DNA from: Larimichthys crocea
Taxonomy: Eukaryota > Chordata > Actinopteri > Sciaenidae
Direction: 5' to 3'
DNA: 64,000 nt
Assembly (NCBI RefSeq): GCF_000972845.2
Contig: NC_040011.1
Location: forward strand, 22,805,062-22,869,061
Shown here: one piece after another, positions 56,791 to 64,000 of the stretch
How positions within the stretch are numbered: the stretch's first letter is position 1
Layout: the number at the start of each line of letters is the position of its first letter
The notes under the pieces: generated by a model
Databases searched by the model: none
What the model was told of the DNA's origin: nothing
Seen by the model: the letters and a program-made list of their open reading frames with translations, nothing else
Program-made: the position numbers and the translations under genes

Positions 56791-59458
56791 TCCCCAAACC
56801 GTAATCATTGTTCAAAGCCCCCCCCCCCAACCCAAACCAATATGTATTTGTACCTAAACCAGACTTTGATAAAAGTGTTGCCAAATTAAACCTAGCAGTG
56901 TAGCAGTGTAGTGTGCAATTTTTGGTTTTGTACACTTTACACTCCCAAGAAAGGAACCCTGAAATATTTCAGCCCATCATACTATATGTGAATTTTGTTG
57001 AGAAACATCTGGTCATATCTGTGGTCAGTTACCTGCGCAACTAAAAAAAGATTATATATTTTTTTAAAAGCACATAAATCATCTGATTGGCCCATTTTCA
57101 CCATCTTGGCCCTCACATTAAATGTCTGTCCTCTCCCCTCTCTCAGTTTGAACCTAGATGAATTTGTGACTCCTCATGGTGCCCTCTCAACACCAGCATG
57201 ACCACTTCTCCCCTGCTATGACATACAGGATCCCCAGCTTAATCAGTCCCCCCCCCTTTAACTTTAGGAAGCTTTAGACCACCACTGCCCACGTCAAAGG
57301 GAAACCCCCTGGGAGAAGGGGGATCTCCACTAAATATATGGGCAGCAGAGGATCCAGTGTTTCCACAATGAAAATACAACTCACCGTGCTGATGTGATCC
57401 AACAAATAATTGCCTTGTTCCTAATTTATTATTCACTCTTAAGTAGCAATAAATATATAGCTGGAGATAGTTTCAGCAAAAATACCCATACAAAAACAAA
57501 ACAAAACAAGGAACCAAAATCAAAACTAAAGTTCAGCCTTCACCACCATGAAACAAAAGAAACACTCCAGTGTAACATTGTATACTTTGGAAAACTTGTA
57601 CATTCAAAATCTGTCTAAGAAAGTGAGCTTAAATTAAAGAACTGGACAGTTTGAGTGCACTCTTAATGCAAAAGAAAGCCATAAAGTACAATATCCAGCT
57701 CTGGGTTTGTCAGACTCTTAAACACTCTTACACAAACTTTTCCACAATGCATCTTTTAAATGTTCTCTAATTCAGTTGTCATCTAATTCAGACCTCATCA
57801 ATCTGACTAGAGAATGTAAAATGTGTTTCTGTTAAGCAAACACTCCCTTGAACAAAAAAAACAAAAAAAACAGCCCTGATCATGACCAAATGAACCAAAG
57901 TACAATGACTGTTTTGTTGTTGTTGTTTTTAAAGTATCTCAAGCAATGACAGAAATGCTGTTTCAGCCATTAAATTTTCCGAACGCAGCGCCTTCGCGGC
58001 ACACTTGCTTTTACTTCATCCTGGCTGAACTCATTGCCTCCAAACTGAGTTCACAGCACCAACTATAAGAGCCGCCCATATTAAGTTCCTGTGTGCCGAC
58101 TCGCACGGCTGCTCATGACTACCTTAAAACTGTACTATCACAGGATTAATGTTTAGCCAGCGTGTGGCAATTTTGCACTGACAAAGAGGCCAGATAGGAA
58201 GTTGTTCATTAAAAGCACCAAATTGATTATTTCCTTCCTGTTGTTTGCTTGTCATACAAAGCTTTCAGGTTTACTTCCGAACCTAGAGCTAACACAATGA
58301 CCATATCTAGCAAGGGAGCTGATTGTGTAACCATTGCCCTCCAGTTATCACTGTAGCATGGCTAAAGTTAATAGCCACCTCCCTTTTCTTTCCTGGAATC
58401 GGCACTGGTTGTGGGGCATTTGTCAGAGTATTGGAACCAGCGGCCTGTTTGTGAAATGAGATATTGATTCAGAGGGGCAGGTATACCTCTGGGAAAGCTA
58501 TAGCAGAAGTCAGTATGACTTGTTTGGACATGACTGTGAGCTGAGCATGCTAAATGCTAAAGCTAATTCAACATTTGGAAGAAGGAAAAGGAGAAAAGTT
58601 GTGGGACTTCTGTGTTAAAGACAGTTTAAATAACTGCAAAGCTGAACTACTGCAGTAAAATTTACTTAGGCTGGCTTATTTATTTAACCTGTCCTTTATA
58701 TTTCCTATGAAAGAGGCCTTTGTCATAGTGGAGACAGGTGTATTGTATAGCTCACCATACGTTGCTGCTGAGAGTATCAAAGCAAACAACCACACCTTTT
58801 GTGCAGGTCATTTAGTCGCGTTAATCATACATGGAACACACTCATGAGTAACTGTTCACCTGTCTTGCTGCTCCGGTGATTTGTGTGTGTGTGTGTGTGA
58901 TACCGTGATCCTTCCCTCTGCCTGTATAATGCAGATTAAAGGCTAGTGTGTCGTATCTGGCCTGTCCTCAGAGAGCCGTGCAGGTAAAGTGCTGAAGCAT
59001 TCAGAAGAGGTGAAATCACCCGTACTAGGTATTTTGTAGTGTTTCATATGCCAAAGAGTGATTAATATCTGTCACGTTCTTAGGTTTCACAGGTAGCCTG
59101 TGTGTGAGTGTGTACGCACGTGTTTGTGTGAAAGTGGAATCCAATGCTGCTAAAGAGAATAATATCTAAATTTGTAAGAACAGGGCAGGAGAAAGGAATG
59201 ATCTGAAAAAGTAAGTGGTGGAAAGCAAAGGTGCATTACATACAAGTGAATAGGAGCTGTTTTGTCTGGAAAGGTGTGTTTAAACTGAACACAAAGAACA
59301 TTTTAACAAAGCAAAGACATAATACAGTATAATGTCAGATGTTTACAGATGTTTCAACTAAAATCAGGTTAAAAACATCCGTAGTCGCTCTCATCCTATA
59401 GGACTGTTACATTAAAAAAAATCAAGTTCGATTAATTTGAATAAACTTCAGTGCAACC
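56791..59458. other. gene-free stretch
   Basis: C runs at about 56818-56830 and 57247-57256, and a (GT)n microsatellite at 58882-58899. About 57990-58260 is non-repetitive and could be noncoding regulatory sequence, but nothing proves it. No gene supported. Confidence 0.35.
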
Positions 59459-61522
59459 AACATAATCTTAAAATACCTTGAGCATTCCTTAACTGTCTCA
59501 CTTGTGTGACGAGCTAATGTTAATGTACAAAACCTCCAAAATGGAGGAGTGAATGAATACCTGACCTCCTTGGATTGGCGGAAACCTGTCACATCCAGTC
59601 CCCGCTCCACCTACTCCAGTCTCCCAGTTTCCCGCCTTATGTTTGTCACGCCCTAATCACCTGTGTATTTAAACCCTTTGTTTCCCCTTCCCCAGTGCCA
59701 GATTGTCAGTGTACCATGTGTCCTACTTTCCAGCGTTTCCCTAGTGTGCTTTTCGGTTTTGACCTTTGCCTGTTTTTGGACCCTGCCTTTGCCTTACCCC
59801 TTTGGATTGTTTGCCTGCCTTACCTGGCTACTGAACTCCTGTGGACCGAACCTTGGATTGTGATTAAAGACTGGTTACCTCCTGAGTCCTGTGTCCGTGC
59901 CTTGTAATAAAACCTTTAAAATATACAGTACAGCTAATGCCATAAACACTATAAAACCATTTGGAGGCAACTTGGTTTGGATTTCTAAACTTAGTTGCAC
60001 TGAAATCAAGGAAATATTTTCTCCCCATGTAAAAATAATATATATATTTGACTATAGTATGAACTAACAAAGTGGATACTTTTGTGCTTTTGCAGTGTGT
60101 GTCACTTCAAACTGGCACAGCAAGTTATGACTTTGTGAAGCAGTAACACTAACTATATCAACAGTGTATTTTTTGGCAAACTTAAGTTTTTATCTGAGAC
60201 CTGCTCATGTATGCATAAGAAACAGTCAGAGGAGAGTGTTTGTGTTACTCACACATCTAAAGTGTTCTGGGACGGTTAGTTCATGACTAATCTGAATTTA
60301 TTTGACTATGGGATGAGAAAAATAATGGGTTTAAAACTTTTTTCAAAGAAAGTATGTTGCACAAACTTTCAACACTTATTTCCATGAGTTCTGGTGAGTA
60401 ACTCTTGTGCCAAGCAACGCTGAGTCAACTTCCTTGGCAACATACGCAGGTCCTAGAATGAGCGTGTGTAAAAGCACTCGCTTGTTTACATGACTCTGTT
60501 CTTTTACTCATGAGAAATCCTGACCTCAAGTTACATTAAACGCAAATGTTTTGTGTCTGACTCAGACGGGAAATATGCTGAGTTTCATTTGACCATCAAA
60601 ACTGTGAGATTTTCTAAGTAGGTTTGACTCATTCATGTCTTTTTTGGGTGTTTTCTGAAACATTTTGTCATTCACAATCATTTTAAATTTACTGGAATAT
60701 GAGGCAATCTGACCCAGAACATTCCTGTTCTTACAGTTAATCACTTGTAAAGCTTGTGACTCTACAACTGGTACTCTACAACATCTTGTGCTCATGCTGA
60801 GTCACTTTAGATAGTGTTAACTGCCTGTGATGTCAACATAAATGCAATGAATATAAATATGTACACCATGTGCAATAAGTACAAAGTAAGCATGGCTATT
60901 CTCGTATAGAGATTTTGTTTGTGTGCCAAATGATGACTAATTTCGAGCATCACACATTAGCAGCAAATGAGCGCCTCATTAATATCTGTCACATGTGTCT
61001 CAAAGAAATTGTGTCAGCACATCTTGAGTGCAAATGCATCGAGGCTTGTAAATCTTGTGCCTTTAGAGACTAATAATAACAAATTTATCTCTGGGGATTG
61101 CGTTTCATGGGTCCGTGTGATGTAAACCACACCAAAAGCTGTCATTAATGCCGTTTTTTCATGGCAGATACAAAGTGGAGAACTTGAAAGCAGCTCATTA
61201 TTCAATATTTACACATGGCGCTTTGTAGTGCACTCCACAGAAGCTTTCCATTTAAACTTGAAATTCATCAGAAAGTTCCCCCATGTCTCTCATCTTGTGG
61301 GAACCGCTGTAATAATGAATCTCGCACTCGAATCGGTAATGGCTTTTGTAGTGATTGGTCGTGCCTTTTGAAACTGTGGGCGGGATGGAAGCATTCTTGG
61401 TCATTAACACATTTTAAGGTCTGCATACCAAATCTACAAACATGTTTTCACTCTGGTTGATGTTTGGGAGGAAAATATGCAGAATTCAGGCAATTTGTTG
61501 CAGATTTGGACCTCCAGTGGCA
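59459..61522 (+). repeat. left arm of >2-kb inverted repeat
   Basis: It is the reverse complement of 61967-64000 over its whole length, at high identity by eye; differences are mostly single-base indels and some substitutions. The outer end given here pairs with the last base of the window, so the true arm may extend further left. The inner end is 'ggacctccagtggca' at 61522. No intact gene lies inside. Confidence 0.93.
59577..59925 (+). repeat. dispersed repeat within the left arm
   Basis: 'cacctgtgtatttaaaccctttgtttccccttccccagtgccagattgtc...gacctttgcctgtttttggaccctgcctttgcc...ctggttacctcctgagtcctgtgtccgtgcc' resembles a frequent fish repeat with LTR-like composition and an AATAAA near its end (about 59907). 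The 110-codon frame at 59575-59907 is therefore not a gene. Its inverted counterpart is at about 63545-63900. Confidence 0.55.
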
Positions 61523-61966
61523 TTAACAATGTGCAATTACTCATTAGATGAACTCAACATGTGGCCATGGTGATGGCAATGTCGCTCTACTGGTTGGTCC
61601 AACACAGTTTTCAACACGTCTTTGACGGCTCGTCAATGAACCCTACTGACTTAAGTGATCTGCTGACTTTGATTTTGGTGTAAATGTTATGGCAGCTCTG
61701 AGGTGGATTTTTCTGACATTTGATAAACATAGTTATGTATGTCAGGATAAACTGTAACTTTGGTGTTCCCTTTACTTTTTAGCTAGTACTATCAACAGGA
61801 CAGAGTTGAAATTCATCCAATGTTCTAGTTTATAAAGTGACATTAACATCAGGCTGCTGTACATTGTGTTAAGGCCAACTCATACCGGACGCGGAACGGA
61901 AGTGTAACGGCACCGCCACAGTCACCGTAGCAAATAGAATCCAGTCTAGTCAATGAGAGCACTCAC
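61523..61966. repeat. 444-bp palindrome spacer containing older repeats
   Basis: 61580-61875 resembles an interspersed fish repeat ('ggataaactgtaactttggtgttccctttactttttagctagtactatcaacagg...catcaggctgctgtac'). 61868-61966 is a CpG-bearing segment ('aaggccaactcataccggacgcggaacggaag') recalling a short MITE end. The arms diverge sharply at both borders. Confidence 0.5.
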
Positions 61967-64000
61967 TGCCACTGGAGGTCCAAATCTGCAACAAATTGCC
62001 TGAATTCTGCATATTTTCCTTCCAAACATCAACCAGAGTGAAAACATGTTTGTAGATTTGGTATGCAGACCTTAAAATGTGTTAATGACCAAGAATGCTT
62101 CCATCCCCCCACAGTTTCAAAAGGCACGACCAATCACTACAAAGCCATTACCGATTCGAGTGCGAGATTCATTATTACAGCGGTTCCCACAAGATGAGAG
62201 ACATGGGGGAACTTTCTGATGAATTTCAAGTTTAAATGGAAAGCTTCTGTGGAGTGCACTACAAAGCGCCATGTGTAAATATTGAATAATGAGCTGCTTT
62301 CAAGTTCTCCACTTTGTATCGCCATGAAAAAAACGGCATTAATGAACAGCTTTTGGTGTGGTTTACATCACACGGACCCATGAAACGCAATCCCCAGAGA
62401 TAAATTTTGTTATTATAGTCTCTAAAGGCACAAGATTTACAAGCCTCGATGCATTTGCACCAAGATGTGCTGACACAATTTCTTTGAGACACATGTGACA
62501 GATATTAATGAGGCGCTCATTGGCTGCAATGTGGGATGCTCGAAATTAGTCATCATTTGGCACACAACAAAATCTCTATACGAGAATAGCCATGCTTACT
62601 TTGTACTATTGCACATGGTGTACATATTTATATTCATTGCATTTAGTTGACATCACAGGCAGTTAACACTATCTAAAGTGACCAGCATGAGCACAAGAGT
62701 TGTAGAGTACCAGTTGAAGAGTCACAAGCTTACAAGTGATTAACGGTAAGAACAGGAATGTTCTGGGTCAGATTGCCTCATATTCCAGTAAATTTAAAAT
62801 GATTGTGAAGGACAAAATTTCAGAAAACACCCAAAAAAGACATGAATGAGTCAAACCTACTTAGAAAATCTCACAGTTTTGATGGTCAAATGAAACTCAG
62901 CATATTTCCCGTCTGAGTCAGACACAAAACATTGCGTTAATGTAACTTGAGGTCAGGATTTCTCATGAGTAAAAGAACAGAGTCATGTAAACAAGCGAGT
63001 GCTTTTACACACGCCATTCTAGGACCTGCGTATGTTGCCAAGGAAGTTGACTCAGCGTTGCTTGGCACAAGAGTTATCACCAGAACTCATGGAAATAAGG
63101 TTTGAAGTTTGTGCAACATACTTTCTTTGAAAAAAGTTTTAAACCCATTATTTTTCTCATCCCATGGTCAATAAATTCAGATTAGTCATGAACAACGTCC
63201 CAGAACACTTTAGATGTGTGAGTAACAAAAACACTCTCCTCTGACTGTTTCTTATGCATACATGAGCAGACTCAGATAAAAACTTAAGTTTGCCCAAAAT
63301 TACACTGTTGATATAGTTAGTGTTACTGCTCACAAAGTCCATAACTGTGCTGTACCAGTTTGAAGTGACACACACTGCAAAAGCACAAAAGTATCCACTT
63401 TGTTAGTTCATACTATAGTCAAATATATATATATTATTTTTACATGGGGAGAAAATATTTCCTTGATTTCAGTGCAATAAGCTCAGAATCCAAATCAAGT
63501 TGCTCCAAATGGTTTATAGTGTTTATGGCATTAGCTGTACGTGTATTTTAAAGGTTTTATTACAAGGCACGGACACAGGACTCAGAAGTAACCAGTCTTT
63601 AATCACAATCCAGGGTTGGTCCACAGGAGTTCAGTCAGGTAGGGCAGGCAAACAATACAAGGGGTAAGGCAAAGGCAGGGTCCAAAAACAGGCAAAGGTC
63701 AAAACCAAAAAGCACACTAGGGAAACGCTGGGAAAGTAGGACACATGGTACACTGACAATCTGGCACTGGGGAAGGGGAAACAAAGGGTTTAAATACACA
63801 GGTGATTAGGGGGTGACAAACAGAAGGCGGGAAATGGAGACTGGAGTAGGTGGAGCGGGGACTGGAGTGACAGGTTTTCGTCAATCCAAAGAGGTCAGGT
63901 TATTCATTCACATCCCCATTTTGGAGGTTTGTTACATTAACATTAGCTCATCACCAAGTGAGACAGTTGAGGAATGCTCAAGGTATTTTAAGATTATGTT
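61967..64000 (-). repeat. right arm of >2-kb inverted repeat (cut by window end)
   Basis: Reverse complement of 59459-61522. It starts 'tgccactggaggtcc' and runs to the last base. Frames such as 62137-62325 and 62259-62492 mirror the sequence at 61014-61460 and carry no gene. Confidence 0.93.

Noticed and set aside
59575..59907. 110-codon frame rich in Pro, Cys and Leu
   Set aside because: It lies in a dispersed fish repeat, and its counterpart in the right arm is disrupted by indels.

Overview
The window looks like teleost fish nuclear DNA, most likely percomorph. It is AT-rich, full of microsatellites, and carries L1-like and L2-like LINE fragments, a Ty3/gypsy LTR element, Tc1-like DNA-transposon relics and several short dispersed repeats that I recall from fish genomes. 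No spliced host gene, exon series, tRNA or rRNA could be supported. Every protein-like signal I trust belongs to a transposable element, and all are broken. The window is best read as intergenic or deep-intronic DNA. Family names for repeats rest on memory, since no database could be searched.

Layout. 1-3100: featureless apart from a perfect 14-bp hairpin. 3101-4470: 5'-truncated L1-type LINE with a 24-bp target-site duplication (TSD). 5190-9995: a duplicated 1.7-kb block (5411-7141 and 8008-9693) around a 199-N gap; each copy holds a decayed Tc1-like transposon. 10250-12360: 2.1-kb fold-back element with about 210-bp terminal inverted repeats, minisatellite arms and a repeated A-B-R module. 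14770-15830: three dispersed repeats. 20122-24460: gypsy-type LTR retrotransposon with 5-bp TSD, TATA box, polyadenylation signals, a tRNA-Pro-type primer site, broken gag, protease and integrase, and no reverse transcriptase. An L2 fragment and a 10-N gap sit before its truncated 3' LTR. 32341-33345: a TTAA-type MITE followed by an L2 3' end. 34500-59400: mostly unannotatable, with simple repeats, a 25-bp hairpin at 47651 and small repeat fragments. 59459-64000: a very large inverted repeat, arms over 2 kb around a 444-bp spacer, cut by the window end.

There is no operon-like or cooperative gene set. The relations here are between repeats: nested insertion (gypsy inside an older repeat), segmental duplication, and palindrome formation. 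The candidates most worth a second look are the terminal palindrome, the fold-back element, and the duplicated block whose divergence changes abruptly along its length. Two assembly gaps lie beside duplicated sequence, so assembly error must be excluded first.
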